A stretch of 14,807 bases of DNA from an uncultured Collinsella sp. (GTDB lineage: Bacteria; Actinomycetota; Coriobacteriia; Coriobacteriales; Coriobacteriaceae): contig CABSNA010000013.1 in the NCBI GenBank assembly GCA_902478865.1, positions 1 through 14,807 of the forward strand. Direction: 5' to 3'. Numbering within the stretch: position 1 is the first letter of the stretch; every line of letters starts with the position of its first letter. The notes below the pieces were generated by a model, which saw nothing but the letters and a program-made list of their open reading frames with translations, had not been told where the DNA came from and ran no database searches. Below, in pieces: positions 14,775 through 14,807 of the stretch. The position numbers and the translations under genes are program-made.

Positions 14775-14807
14775 CTGTCTCTTATACACATCTGACGCTG
14801 CCGACGA
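14775..14807. other. Tn5/Nextera sequencing adapter (not genomic)
   Basis: The last 33 bases start with CTGTCTCTTATACACATCT, the Tn5 mosaic end in reverse complement, followed by GACGCTGCCGACGA, the rest of the Nextera read-1 adapter. The match covers the whole 33-base adapter exactly and runs to the last base. The first base, C14775, could equally be genomic, as it completes an alanine codon. This is library contamination left at a contig end. Confidence 0.97.

Noticed and set aside
14775..14807. End of a natural Tn5-type transposon
   Set aside because: The mosaic end is followed at once by the synthetic Nextera tail and the sequence stops there, which marks a library adapter.

Overview
The window is a high-GC stretch, with every gene on the + strand, and most likely comes from a Coriobacteriia gut actinobacterium close to Collinsella. 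That assignment rests on base composition, clear GGAGG-type ribosome sites, protein style and short GGGGAC-type intergenic repeats. It is an inference and was not tested by any search. The last 33 bases (14775-14807) are not genomic. They match the Tn5/Nextera read-1 adapter in reverse complement, so the window ends at a contig edge with untrimmed adapter.

Layout: (1) 1-1704 holds the end of a VanR-like response regulator and a VanS-like histidine kinase with four membrane segments; no van resistance genes are visible. (2) 1808-4904 holds pstB, the phosphate-importer ATPase, without pstS, pstC or pstA. It is followed by a PhoB/PhoP/RegX3-type regulator and a PhoR-type kinase, probably a phosphate-sensing unit, closed by a terminator-like hairpin near 4930. 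(3) 5100-7164 is a compact tyrosine-phosphorylation module: a Wzz/CpsC polysaccharide co-polymerase, a CpsD-type BY-kinase with a C-terminal tyrosine cluster, and a CpsB-type PHP-fold phosphatase. No glycosyltransferases or flippase follow in the window. (4) 7204-7704 is an ElaA-like GNAT acetyltransferase. (5) 7907-9931 is htpG (Hsp90), with a terminator-like GNRA-loop hairpin in its leader. (6) 9932-10371 is a 440-base intergenic region packed with inverted repeats: several perfect hairpins, a nested palindrome, and a 20-bp inverted repeat sharing its core with a repeat just after the GNAT gene. (7) 10372-14774 holds two tandem YhgE/Pip-family membrane proteins. The first is complete with an extra C-terminal domain; the second is cut off by the contig end just before its membrane domain.

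Functionally, most of the window concerns the cell envelope and its signalling: two two-component systems, phosphate uptake, control of polysaccharide chain assembly, and two large envelope-spanning proteins. I see no RNA genes, CRISPR array, transposase or phage genes. The most unusual material is the intergenic palindromes around htpG, the apparently free-standing Wzz/BY-kinase/phosphatase unit, and the extended YhgE/Pip paralogue.
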